Below are positions 34,895 to 43,047 of a stretch of 64,000 nucleotides of DNA, in pieces. The notes under the pieces are model-generated. The model was not told the DNA's origin, searched no databases, and saw nothing but the letters and a program-made list of their open reading frames with translations. Made by a program: the position numbers and the translations under genes. Numbering within the stretch: position 1 is the first letter of the stretch; each line of letters starts with the position of its first letter. This DNA comes from Bacteroidota bacterium (lineage in GTDB: Bacteria > Bacteroidota > Bacteroidia > Chitinophagales > LD1), in the NCBI GenBank assembly GCA_947476645.1, contig CANJRM010000008.1, forward strand, positions 1-64,000, written 5' to 3'.

Positions 34895-34910
34895 TGTGCC
34901 ACGTGGAATG
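34895..34910. promoter_or_regulatory. parS-like palindrome B upstream of mnmG
   Basis: TGTGCCACGTGGAATG shares the 13-base core with site A (TGTGCCACGTGGAA). It has three mismatches to the ParB consensus. A third TGCCACGTGGAACA lies in the metalloprotease gene at 36814-36827. Confidence 0.35.
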
Positions 34911-34936
34911 AAAAGGGTTTAAATTCATCCACCTCC

Positions 34937-34986
34937 GTCTCGCACAAAGCCGCGAGACACCTCCGCCTTACGGCTGCCTGCGGAGG
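34937..34986. repeat. Two GC-rich hairpins between mnmG and ybeY
   Basis: GTCTCGC / GCGAGAC and, directly next to it, CCTCCGC / GCGGAGG. They are more GC-rich than the surroundings and not followed by a T-tract, so a REP-like element is likelier than a terminator. Confidence 0.55.
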
Positions 34987-34999
34987 ACAAATACACCCT

Positions 35000-35509
35000 T
35001 TACTTCCTTTGCTTTTTCTCTTTTGCTGCAATATCTTTACTGCTATAGATCGAAAACTGATTTATCCATTTATCTTCCATTTTCCTCATTATCAATTTAT
35101 TAGCCTCTGTTTTGTCTTTATATCCTAAGAGATGGAGCATCCCGTGGAAGATAACCCGGTGGAGTTCCATTTCAAATTGCGAATTGCGAATTGCCGATTT
35201 CGGATTGGGCTGCAAACTTTGAACCTTAAACTTTAAACTATTCTCTTTAACTCTATCAACGCTTATATAAATCTCTGCTTGCAATTTTTCTTTGGTTTGA
35301 ACGAGAGGAAAGGTGATGATGTCGGTATAGGAATCGTGGTTGAGGAATTGCTTGTTGATGGCTAAGAGGTACTCATCGGAGCAAAAGATAAAAGAGACAT
35401 TGATGTGCTGATTTGATGATGCGCTGATTTGGTGGTGCAGGAATTTCTTGAGCGCAGTGCGATTGCGCAGTGAGAATTTAATATCGGCTGTGTGGAAGGT
35501 GATAGGCAT
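35000..35509 (-). CDS. ybeY: Endoribonuclease YbeY with repeat-derived insert
   Basis: A 169-residue rRNA maturation RNase. The N-terminal part shows VSFIFCSDEYLLAINKQFLNHDSYTDIITFPL and the catalytic zinc site is LHRVIFHGMLHLLGYKDK. The third ligand position is Asp/Lys type as in other Bacteroidota, not the enterobacterial His. Between EIYISVDRVKEN and the zinc site lie about 23 residues (SLKFKVQSLQPNPKSAIRNS) that the family lacks; they are the translation of nine 7-bp words. The usual length is about 140-155. The position is a loop between the strand and the active-site helix, so the fold may tolerate it. The gene is on its own, upstream of mnmG. Confidence 0.9.
   Translation of the reverse strand: MPITFHTADIKFSLRNRTALKKFLHHQISASSNQHINVSFIFCSDEYLLAINKQFLNHDSYTDIITFPLVQTKEKLQAEIYISVDRVKENSLKFKVQSLQPNPKSAIRNSQFEMELHRVIFHGMLHLLGYKDKTEANKLIMRKMEDKWINQFSIYSSKDIAAKEKKQRK
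35175..35242. repeat. Two adjoining 7-bp tracts inside ybeY
   Basis: 35175-35209 reads AATTGCG, AATTGCG, AATTGCC, GATTTCG, GATTGGG. 35215-35242 reads AACTTTG, AACCTTA, AACTTTA, AACTATT. Both keep the gene frame. Together they make the 23-residue insert of YbeY. Confidence 0.88.
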
Positions 35510-35686
35510 AATAAGTTTGTTGGCAGCAGTATGCGCAGCAGTAAATACAAAATACAGTGCGGCAAATTTGAGAAAATATTTGTTCTTCTGATTTTTTGCT
35601 CTGAACGGGAGTATTAAACTGTGTTATTTTCAATTTCGGTTCTTAGCTTCGTTATGATTATTTTTTATGAAACTAAATCCTTGACC

Positions 35687-37642
35687 ATGAAAAAAGTTTT
35701 CTCTTCTGTTCTATTGCTGTGCGTGCTTTTTACTGCTAACACACTTAATGCCCAACAAAATTATCATCGCTGTTCTACTGCTGAACATTTGCAGGAACAA
35801 TTGGCGGCTGACCCCGGTCTTGCTGAAAGAATGCAGGACATAGAAAGACAAACCGAAACATTTATTCAGGATGGCGGCACAGGTGGCGCGCGCGCTGCTG
35901 TAACTATACCTGTTGTAGTTCATGTGGTTTATAATACTGCCGCACAAAATATTTCTGATGTTTTAATTCTTGCACAGATTAATCAATTGAATTTAGACTA
36001 CGCAAAATTAAACAGCGATGCTTTGAGTGTGCCTTCGGCATTTGCAGGAATGGCGGCTAATACCAATGTGCAGTTTTGTTTGGCGCAGCGCGACCCGAGT
36101 GGAAATGCTTCTACAGGAATTGTTCGCAAGTCTACAACGGTTACTTCTTTTTCAACTAACGATGCCGTTAAGAAAAATGCCAACGGTGGTGATGCTGCAT
36201 GGGATGCTACTAAATATTTAAACCTTTGGGTTTGTAATTTGGGTGGTGGCTTGCTTGGCTATGCGCAGTTTCCGGGAGGAAGTGCAACGACAGACGGTGT
36301 CGTAGTTTTATATTCTTCGGTGGGAAGTATGACAACACCGGGCACTGCTGCTCCTTATAATTTTGGAAGAACAGCTACGCACGAAGTTGGGCACTGGTTA
36401 AATCTCTATCACATTTGGGGCGATGACGGCACTGCCTGCACCGGTACCGATAATGTAGGCGATACGCCTAACCAAGCCGGAGAGAATTATGGTTGCCCTG
36501 CTTTTCCGACTACTGATGGCTGCTCTGCTTCTTCACCTGGTGTAATGTTTATGAATTACATGGACTATACTGATGATGGTTGTATGAATATGTTTACCGC
36601 AGGGCAAGCATCACGCATGAACGCTTTGTTTGCAACAGGTGGCTCGCGTGTTGGATTACTCACATCGTTAGGTTGCCAGGCGCCTGTGGCGGGTGCTTGT
36701 AATGTGGCTGCAGGATTAAATGCTACTTCTATTACTACTACTACGGCTACGCTTAACTGGGCGGCTGTATCGGGTGCGGCAAGTTACAATGTGCAATACC
36801 GCACAGTAGGTGCTGCCACGTGGAACAGCGCTAACACTACTTCGGTTTCGTATGCTATAAGTGGTTTGACACAGGGAACCAGCTATGAGTTTCAGGTGCA
36901 AACTGTTTGCGCTTCGGCTTCAGCAGCGTTTAGTGCTTCAGCAACATTTACTACTTCGGTGCCTTCAAGCTGCACCGATATTTATGAATCGAACAATAGT
37001 TCTTCGACTGCAAAAACTCCTGCGTTGAATGCAAACCTCACGGGTTTTATTACACCAAGCACCGATGTGGATTGGTTTAAATTTACCACTACCACCGCTG
37101 GCGGAATTAAAATAAAAGTAGACCTTACTAATTTGCCTGCCGACTATGATGTGGTGCTTTACAAGTCGAATGCCTCTACCAAATTGGCTACGGGCGCAAA
37201 CAGCGGCACTACGAGTGAGAGCATTAAATACAATGCTACAGCCACGGGAACTTATTATGTGAAGGTGTATGGTTACAACGGTGCTACGAGTGCTACGTCT
37301 TGTTACACGCTTAAGATTTCTACTTCTTCTGTGGCGTTTAGAACAGGAGATAACACCGATGGTAGTATTACTGCCGAAGCAATGGCCGAGCCGGTGCTGA
37401 AATTATTTCCGAACCCTGCGTGTGATAAACTGAATGTAGAATATTTAAGCGCGGTTGCAGGTGCTGCTAAGTTGAGCGTTTATAATTTGAGTGGACAGCG
37501 TGTTTTGTTTACCGAAGGCGAAGCTGCTGAAGGATTGAACACTCAAAGCATAAACACAAACACGTTGAGCAATGGTGTTTATATTTTTGAAGTAAATACC
37601 AATGGCGAAACACAGCGCATGAAGTTTACGATTGCGAAGTAA
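35687..37642 (+). CDS. Secreted M43-type zinc metalloprotease with T9SS type A sorting domain
   Basis: A protein of 651 residues. The signal peptide ends near NTLNAQ. A propeptide and then an M43 (pappalysin-like) domain follow, with zinc site TATHEVGHWLNLYHIWGD and the downstream Met-turn MFMNYMDY. A fibronectin type III domain (about 345-430; ATLNWAAVSGAASYNVQYRT), a pre-peptidase C-terminal domain (about 435-550) and the sorting domain LKLFPNPACDKLNVEY to MKFTIAK complete it. It is secreted by T9SS to the surface or medium to degrade protein. I start it at the ATG at 35687 (MKKVFSS), which gives a clean signal peptide; the track adds 22 residues. A terminator follows. Confidence 0.92.
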   Translation: MKKVFSSVLLLCVLFTANTLNAQQNYHRCSTAEHLQEQLAADPGLAERMQDIERQTETFIQDGGTGGARAAVTIPVVVHVVYNTAAQNISDVLILAQINQLNLDYAKLNSDALSVPSAFAGMAANTNVQFCLAQRDPSGNASTGIVRKSTTVTSFSTNDAVKKNANGGDAAWDATKYLNLWVCNLGGGLLGYAQFPGGSATTDGVVVLYSSVGSMTTPGTAAPYNFGRTATHEVGHWLNLYHIWGDDGTACTGTDNVGDTPNQAGENYGCPAFPTTDGCSASSPGVMFMNYMDYTDDGCMNMFTAGQASRMNALFATGGSRVGLLTSLGCQAPVAGACNVAAGLNATSITTTTATLNWAAVSGAASYNVQYRTVGAATWNSANTTSVSYAISGLTQGTSYEFQVQTVCASASAAFSASATFTTSVPSSCTDIYESNNSSSTAKTPALNANLTGFITPSTDVDWFKFTTTTAGGIKIKVDLTNLPADYDVVLYKSNASTKLATGANSGTTSESIKYNATATGTYYVKVYGYNGATSATSCYTLKISTSSVAFRTGDNTDGSITAEAMAEPVLKLFPNPACDKLNVEYLSAVAGAAKLSVYNLSGQRVLFTEGEAAEGLNTQSINTNTLSNGVYIFEVNTNGETQRMKFTIAK

Positions 37643-37659
37643 CGGAGGTAAGAGTTAAA

Positions 37660-37680
37660 ATTGAAGATTGAAGATTTGAA
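37660..37680. repeat. 7-bp tract after the metalloprotease gene
   Basis: ATTGAAG, ATTGAAG, ATTTGAA. It lies in the 36 bases between the stop codon and the terminator hairpin. Confidence 0.6.
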
Positions 37681-37715
37681 CAGCCAGCAATATTTTGTTG
37701 GCTGTTTTGTTTATA
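37679..37715 (+). terminator. Terminator of the metalloprotease gene
   Basis: Stem AACAGCCAGCA / TGTTGGCTGTT (one mismatch), a short AT loop, then TTGTTTAT. The rest of the spacer to 37991 holds a further GC-rich inverted repeat (GGGGCGT / ACGCCCC, near 37760-37790) and no gene I can support. Confidence 0.75.
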
Positions 37716-37991
37716 CCCTCCCCGACTCTGCTTCGCGGAACAAGGGGTACAAAAAAAGGGGGCGTTCTGCTACCCACAGAGACGCCCCGACACAAACACC
37801 CAAAGTTGGGACTTGCCATATCTTTTTGACTGTGCAAATGTAAGGTGCGCAGACGAATTTTCCAATGATTTATATCAGCTTAACAATAAGATAAGCGGTG
37901 TTAAAATAATTCATTCTCTTCCGCACAACATTCCCCCGCTGCCTCCACCTTTAGCAGAGGCATAAAAGTATATCTCTCTTCACTTTAACCC

Positions 37992-38393
37992 CTACTCCTT
38001 CTTCTTTTTGCGCTCCTCAATTTTCTTTTTGCGTTCCTCCAGTTCCTCTTCATACAGCTTCTTCATTAGCTCTTCTGCCTTTTTAATGTTTTTGAGAGAA
38101 AGTTTGCCATTGATGTAGTTGAGGTCGGGCATTGGCTGGCCGCTGCGTATTTCCTGCAAGGGATGGTTGGCAATGTCGCGGTTTTTTGAATCGGGTTGCC
38201 ATATAAAAATATCGCTGGGCAGTAAATAACCCGTGTAGCATATTATTTCTAAATGCTCGAGCGAAATATATTTTCGCTTGGGGTTAAGCAGCTTTTTTGA
38301 AGTATCATCTGCTATGCCTGCTTTTTTTAACCATGCTTTTGGTTCATCAATACCTTTGCCTGTAAGCACGTTTCTTAAGTTTAAAACTAACAT
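37992..38393 (-). CDS. Small Cro/CI-like HTH protein with charged tail
   Basis: A 133-residue protein. Residues 1-70 (MLVLNLRNVLTGKGIDEPKAWLKKAGIADDTSKKLLNPKRKYISLEHLEIICYTGYLLPSDIFIWQPD) have the layout of the short Bacteroidota XRE/Cro proteins, with helix 2-3 around DTSKKLLN. The end is a Lys/Glu coiled coil (EEELEERKKKIEERKKKKE). It is divergent from the frameshifted gene at 38742, and an inverted repeat overlaps that gene's promoter. It could therefore regulate that gene, which is inference. The assignment to HTH is moderately sure. Confidence 0.6.
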   Translation of the reverse strand: MLVLNLRNVLTGKGIDEPKAWLKKAGIADDTSKKLLNPKRKYISLEHLEIICYTGYLLPSDIFIWQPDSKNRDIANHPLQEIRSGQPMPDLNYINGKLSLKNIKKAEELMKKLYEEELEERKKKIEERKKKKE

Positions 38394-38643
38394 AAGGGTT
38401 GTGTTTATGGTTATAAAATATTTAACAGAGCTAATTTAATAAGCATGTATCTTTAACCAAATATTGAAACAGCACCAACTTATCATAAAACAGCCCCACG
38501 TAATAACTAAACGGCTCTAATGTGTAATCAAATAGACCCGGCAGATTAGCAAACGACCCTCTGCTGTAACCAAACTATACCCGTCAATAACATAACTGCA
38601 CCTGAAAGTCTGATAACGACACCACATTGTGCGCAAACCGCAC

Positions 38644-38675
38644 CAATAGCCCGCTGAACAAGGGTTTTGCTATTG
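38644..38675. promoter_or_regulatory. Inverted repeat over the -33 region
   Basis: CAATAGC and GCTATTG separated by 18 bases. The right arm contains the TTG of the promoter at 38673. The rest of the spacer (38394-38643) shows no gene or clear signal. Confidence 0.45.
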
Positions 38676-38702
38676 CACACCCTGCCCTTCACTTTATTTT
38701 TG
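38673..38702 (+). promoter_or_regulatory. Strong Bacteroidota-type promoter
   Basis: TTG (38673-38675), 19 bases, then TATTTTTG (38695-38702), a perfect match to TTTG-N19-TAnnTTTG in the essential positions. It drives the gene at 38742 with a leader of about 30 bases. Confidence 0.6.
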
Positions 38703-38741
38703 TGTCATCAAAATTTTTAAACCAACAAAAAATTAAAAACC

Positions 38742-39696
38742 ATGGATGACAAACAACTGAACAAGCTGAGCATGTTTATTAAAACTGCCGATTTTCTTGA
38801 CGATAACTCGGGCGACCTGGCGGGGGTAACGCAAATAGCAGGCATTAAAACCGCTATTGACAGCGGCATTGAAGGTATTGTAGATGCCGATGGCGATGCC
38901 GACAGCGACACCAGCGGCTTTACCATTCAAAAAACTGAAGAGCGCACCACGGTGGAGCAGCTAAGCATTAAGGTAAGCCGCGCTATGGCGGCTTATGGTT
39001 TATCTATTAATAACCCCGGTTTGGTAAAGCTTGCCGACTATGTGCCGAGCGAACTCGAAAGCAAACGCGATAATGATTTGTATGTAAAGGCAAAAAAAAC
39101 TTTGGGACCGTGCCGACCCGGTGAAGGCATCGCTCAGCAACTTTAACAGCGGCCCTACAGATGTCAATAATTTGAACACGGCTTTGCAGGATTTTTATGC
39201 CGTTATTCAACTGCCCGAAGAAAAACGCGGGCAAAAGAAAGTAAGCGGTATGAAGGTAGACCGTTTGTTTGGTGAAGTGGACGGGCAATTGGCGCAACTC
39301 GATATTTACATGGCAACGTTTGCGGGAGTAAATGAAGACCTCTATGCGCTGTATTTAACCTCGCGCGCTATAGATGAAAGCGGAGGTGGAAGCCAGAATA
39401 TTAAAAGCGGCAATGCAGGGGTAAATGCTGTGGTGAATGTGCCCTTTGCCGAAGGTAAAATAGATGCCGATACGGTATTGAAATTAGTGAACCGAACCGC
39501 CACAGGCGAGCTTCGTTTCTATTTCAGCGATTCGCCAACAGGAGGCGAAGGCACAGCTACATTACATTACATAGTTAATCCCGATTCGACTATGAATCTA
39601 GTGGCGGGCAGCTCGGGCTTTGATGTAACACACGTTTACTTAAATCTGTTTAACCCCAATGCTTTTGAGGGCAAATGGCGGGTGGAGATTTTGTAA
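38742..39696 (+). pseudogene. Unknown protein gene split by a frameshift in a run of eight A
   Basis: Two track ORFs (38742-39146 and 39121-39696) are one gene. In the first frame the protein reads DNDLYVKAKKTLG and soon ends in unrelated sequence. In the next frame, entered at the run of eight A at 39092-39099, it reads KKLWDRADPVKASLSNFN and continues to a natural end. Removing one A gives one open frame of about 318 residues: a helical N-terminal part and a beta-rich C-terminal part (VDGQLAQLDIYMATFAGVNEDLYALYLTSRAIDESGG). I do not recognise the family. The cause may be a real mutation, transcript slippage on the A-run, or a homopolymer sequencing error. It has a strong promoter, so it was at least recently active. 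Confidence 0.75.
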
Positions 39697-39745
39697 AACT
39701 AACAGCCGTTAGTATTGCCCTGCTTGCAGGAAAGCGGGGTGAGTA

Positions 39746-40969
39746 TTAAAACAAGTGCACCAGCTTCTTTGTTACCTCTCCAATTCTTAGAAAATAAATG
39801 CCTGTACTAAATTCCGAAAACGGAATAGTGGTGAGATTTGTGTTGATGGTTTCGGCAAAAACAATTCTGCCTTCGGTACTAACTACTGTAAGTTTTTGCC
39901 CAAGTAAACCATCATTTATTTTTACCTGAAGGTTTTCGGCATGCACAGGATTGGGATAAATTTCAAAAGCAGTTTCTTCTTTGTTTACTTCATTAACCGC
40001 GCTTGGAGTTTCCACAGCCGCCAGCCAAATAGTAGTGTTAAGCAATAGCACGCGGTGGTTGCCGTTTGCTTCGCCTGTGTAACTAAAATATAAGTTGTCG
40101 TTAGGGTCGCCTGTGCCGTCATCGGGTGGCGATGAGTCGGTCAATGCTGCCACCTTACCCGTGCCAAAGCGGGCGCGCGCAAAAAAGGCGTTAGTACTTC
40201 CGCTGTTGCTGGCTCCTGTTTTGTAAATCAAACCTCTTACCGAATTGTTTTGCGAAGTAGAAAGCGTAAGGGTGGAGCCGCCCGAAATTTTTATTTGAGT
40301 TACATTACCAATGGCTGCATTGTGCAGGCACGAATCGCTTGGCAGGTTAGCCACATTGCTGCTGGTTTGCGAGTAGTCGGTGCTGTCAAAACTCATTCCG
40401 AAAGGATGAACCTGCACCGTGTTGTTGTTCATGAGGTCGTTCCATATTTGTGGCGAGTCGAAGCCGTCAAAATTTCTGTCGCTGCCCGTGTGGTCGCCTA
40501 TCATAAAAAGTCCGCCACCGTTTTGCACAAACTGCATAAAAGCCGTTTTTTCGGCTGCCGAAAAAAGAATGTTGGGTTCATCGCTTATAAAAACTTTGTA
40601 GTTAGAAAGGTCTTGTGCATTTGAGGTGTTGCCGTAAGTAATGGTTTTATTGTAAGGCAAAGTCTCCACGGTGTAACCCAGCTTTACCAAATCAACCGCC
40701 CAGGCAGAAAGGGCTCCGTCCCAATAAGTTTCGGGAGTTGATTGTGTAATACCCGATTGAGCAGGAGTAGGTGTTTTTGCAGGATTGGCTTCGTTACTTT
40801 GCCCAGCCTGCATAATGCCTCCGCTTCCTAAACCCAGGTTAAACACATCGGCATCAATTACCCAGTCGGCATTGCTGCACATTTGTGCTTTATTGGCATC
40901 GAACAAAATTTTGGTTTGCGCAAAACCCGAAACACTGATAAACAAAAAGGCAAAACGAATGATTTTCAT
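39746..40969 (-). CDS. Secreted protein with GATase-like domain and T9SS type A sorting domain
   Basis: A protein of 407 residues. The signal peptide ends near SGFAQ. The main domain contains TYWDGALSAWAVDLVKLGYTVETLPYN, LSNYKVFISDEPNILFSAAEKTAFMQFVQNGGGLFMIGDHTG and SPQIWNDLM. That layout (a strand, a D-E-P turn, then GGGLFMIGDH) resembles class I glutamine-amidotransferase/ThuA-like or DUF4350 folds, without a visible Cys nucleophile. The C-terminal sorting domain runs FEIYPNPVHAENLQVKI to KLVHLF. I start at the ATG at 40969 (MKIIRFAF); the 24 extra residues in the track precede the signal peptide. Function unknown. Confidence 0.78.
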   Translation of the reverse strand: MKIIRFAFLFISVSGFAQTKILFDANKAQMCSNADWVIDADVFNLGLGSGGIMQAGQSNEANPAKTPTPAQSGITQSTPETYWDGALSAWAVDLVKLGYTVETLPYNKTITYGNTSNAQDLSNYKVFISDEPNILFSAAEKTAFMQFVQNGGGLFMIGDHTGSDRNFDGFDSPQIWNDLMNNNTVQVHPFGMSFDSTDYSQTSSNVANLPSDSCLHNAAIGNVTQIKISGGSTLTLSTSQNNSVRGLIYKTGASNSGSTNAFFARARFGTGKVAALTDSSPPDDGTGDPNDNLYFSYTGEANGNHRVLLLNTTIWLAAVETPSAVNEVNKEETAFEIYPNPVHAENLQVKINDGLLGQKLTVVSTEGRIVFAETINTNLTTIPFSEFSTGIYFLRIGEVTKKLVHLF

Positions 40970-41236
40970 GCAGCAAGAATAACCATAAGATAAACGCCAA
41001 GTGCTGTTTATTTTAGCTGATGGAATGAGGGGAATAAGCACAGCGTGTAAATTATTTATTTCTCCTATGAAAATTCGAAACTTTTATAGGTGTATTACCG
41101 TATACTAAAGCATGAACACAACGGCTAAAAATAGAAGCAACAACGGGCTGAAAATAGAGGTCGAAAATATTTTGAGAAAAATTTTGAAACCATGTAACAA
41201 AAATGAAACCCCTGCGTATACTTAAGAAACAGGCAT

Positions 41237-41263
41237 AAAAAAAGAGGAGCTACAAGCTCCCCT
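41237..41263 (-). terminator. Terminator of the 41290 gene
   Basis: On the minus strand GGGGAGCT, a 3-base loop, AGCTCCTC, then seven T. The remaining spacer 40970-41236 upstream of the neighbouring minus gene shows no clear promoter or other gene. Confidence 0.85.
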
Positions 41264-41289
41264 TCAAACCTAAAACAAGAAGACAGGGA

Positions 41290-42816
41290 TTAGTTATTAG
41301 AAACGAACATTTTTTTAGAAAAGATTTGAGAGCCGGCTGCTACTACAGTATTGTAGGTACCATTAGCCAACAAAGAAACATTGAAGTCAATCGTATTGGC
41401 TCCTGAAAATAAAGTATAAGAAGAAGAAGAAATCTCGCGACCAATCATATCTACCATCTTAACGGTAATATCACGAGAAACAGAAGTAGTAATAACCAAT
41501 TTGCTACTATTTACGGCAGGATTAGGCATAGGTTCGCTGATAGTGAACACAGCTCCGCCATCGTTAACTCCACTTACGGACAAAGCAGAAGAATTAGAAG
41601 AAGAAGAACCGCTGCTCATAGAAAAATGAGTATTCATTCCTGCATATATACCTCCCGGAACTCCATCGCCATTGTAACAGGTTCCGCTATTGCGCGAGTA
41701 TTGCAACAAATCTGTAGAAGCAGAAACACTATCCATAAAACCATTCCATACTTCAGCCGAAGGATTGTAACCGTAAGCCGCATCGTATTTAATAGTTCTC
41801 ATTAAATCAACACTTGCATTGGCATTCGAAAAAGAATTAGGGAAAGTTTCAACTACATAAGTGTAGCTTTTCTCGTTAGTGTCAGCCGCAAAACTCCAGT
41901 AGCCGTGGTCGGTAATGCTGTTAGAAGCAGTAAACCATGCCGGTGAGCCGCTGCAAGGGCTTGCCGAAAAATAATTGCTGTATCCTCTGTCGTCAGGCGA
42001 AGGATTGCCGGTGGTACAACCAGTGCATTGTTGTGTAATTACTCCCGCAAAGCCGTTCATGTTGTCAGTGCCATCATTAAATTTCCCGCGCACAAAGCCA
42101 CCTCCGGCAGGAATGGTTTTAAAGTTTACTCGCACACCGTTGAAACCGTTCTCTTCGGTACCTATAGGAAAATCGTAAGCGGTAGTTTTTCTTATTCTGC
42201 GCTCCACTCCTCCTTCGCTGCTGCCGCGATTGCCCTTTGTAAGAATATAAGCGGTAGTCGGGTTGTCGTTAATAGACATAGCTGCTGCACCCGCTATTGC
42301 ATCGCTTGCTCCGTTTTTAATAGAAAGCAAATATTCGGTTGAGCCGCTGTACGTTTTAAGCATGCCCTTGTTGTTGTGGTTGGTTTGCGGGGTATTGCTG
42401 GCATAAGTAGCTGCAACTGTATTTGTTCCGAAAATTAAAGAGCCGGTTACACTAACCGGAGTTTGCATCACTACTTCCGAAGTAGCCGATGCTTTATCAA
42501 TTACCAGATTGTAGAACGGAGAGTTAGTGAAGTCACCCTTGATAGTTTGTATACCGCTGCCGGTAAATTTTACCGCGCGCTCTTTTGACATTACATCGGT
42601 ATGCGTTCCAAAAACCGAACCTACTCTGTTTTCAAAATCGCCATCAATTTCAATAATGCCGTCATTTTTCACCGTGCCCTGGTCATTGGTAAAGCTGCCT
42701 TCTACATGAAGCAAAGCGCCTTTCTGTAAATAGAGGTCGCCCCCGTTAATAAACTCGTTTTGTGCAAAGCTGATGGCAGGAATCAGCGCGATAGTCAGGT
42801 GAAGTAATTTTTTCAT
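41290..42816 (-). CDS. T9SS cargo protein of unknown function
   Basis: A 508-residue protein. The signal peptide ends near AISFAQ. The first 120 residues are a beta-solenoid-like region with GGDLYLQKGALLHVEGSFTNDQGTVKNDGIIEIDGDFEN, common in Bacteroidota surface proteins. The middle has TKGNRGSSEGGVERRIRKTTAYDFPIGTEENGFNGVRV and a Cys-rich CTGCTTG loop. The end (MPNPAVNSSKLVITTSVSRDITVKMVDMIGR to KKMFVSNN) is a type A sorting domain. No enzyme motif is seen. It has its own terminator, and REP copy 4 lies upstream. Confidence 0.8.
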   Translation of the reverse strand: MKKLLHLTIALIPAISFAQNEFINGGDLYLQKGALLHVEGSFTNDQGTVKNDGIIEIDGDFENRVGSVFGTHTDVMSKERAVKFTGSGIQTIKGDFTNSPFYNLVIDKASATSEVVMQTPVSVTGSLIFGTNTVAATYASNTPQTNHNNKGMLKTYSGSTEYLLSIKNGASDAIAGAAAMSINDNPTTAYILTKGNRGSSEGGVERRIRKTTAYDFPIGTEENGFNGVRVNFKTIPAGGGFVRGKFNDGTDNMNGFAGVITQQCTGCTTGNPSPDDRGYSNYFSASPCSGSPAWFTASNSITDHGYWSFAADTNEKSYTYVVETFPNSFSNANASVDLMRTIKYDAAYGYNPSAEVWNGFMDSVSASTDLLQYSRNSGTCYNGDGVPGGIYAGMNTHFSMSSGSSSSNSSALSVSGVNDGGAVFTISEPMPNPAVNSSKLVITTSVSRDITVKMVDMIGREISSSSYTLFSGANTIDFNVSLLANGTYNTVVAAGSQIFSKKMFVSNN

Positions 42817-42940
42817 TCAGAGTGCTTTGTAGTAACATACTCGATTACGTGGCAGTAGTCAATAGCAAAACACCTTATTTTGTCACAAACAATGCAGGTT
42901 TTGTGATGGAGCGAGGAAGATTTGAAACAAAAAGAGAATT

Positions 42941-43021
42941 GTCATGCTGAGCTTGTCCCCGCCTGACCAGACGGGCAGGGAAGCATTTTCTCGACAAACC
43001 TTTCGACAAGCTCAGGGTGAC
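42941..43021. repeat. REP-like palindrome, copy 4, with a second palindrome inserted
   Basis: It begins GTCATGCTGAGCTTGTC and ends CTTTCGACAAGCTCAGGGTGAC, as in the other copies. The first arm is interrupted by 22 bases (CCCGCCTGACCAGACGGGCAGG) that contain their own short inverted repeats. The ORF at 42944-43159 is only a translation of this element. Confidence 0.88.
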
Positions 43022-43047
43022 ATACCTCAACTGTATTCAGCGGGCAC

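Noticed and set aside
36814-36827. TGCCACGTGGAACA inside the metalloprotease gene as a functional parS site
   Set aside because: It has three mismatches in the full 16-base site and encodes a normal fibronectin-domain stretch (ATWNS), so it may be coincidence; reported only with the other two copies.
37661-37843. 60-residue ORFs on both strands after the metalloprotease gene
   Set aside because: They cover the terminator and GC-rich repeats, have no start signal, and do not look like protein.
39699-39712. Third CTAAC-N4-GTTAG palindrome (CTAACAGCCGTTAG)
   Set aside because: It lies three bases behind the stop codon of the frameshifted gene, with no promoter next to it; a chance match or part of a transcript end is more likely than a TetR operator.
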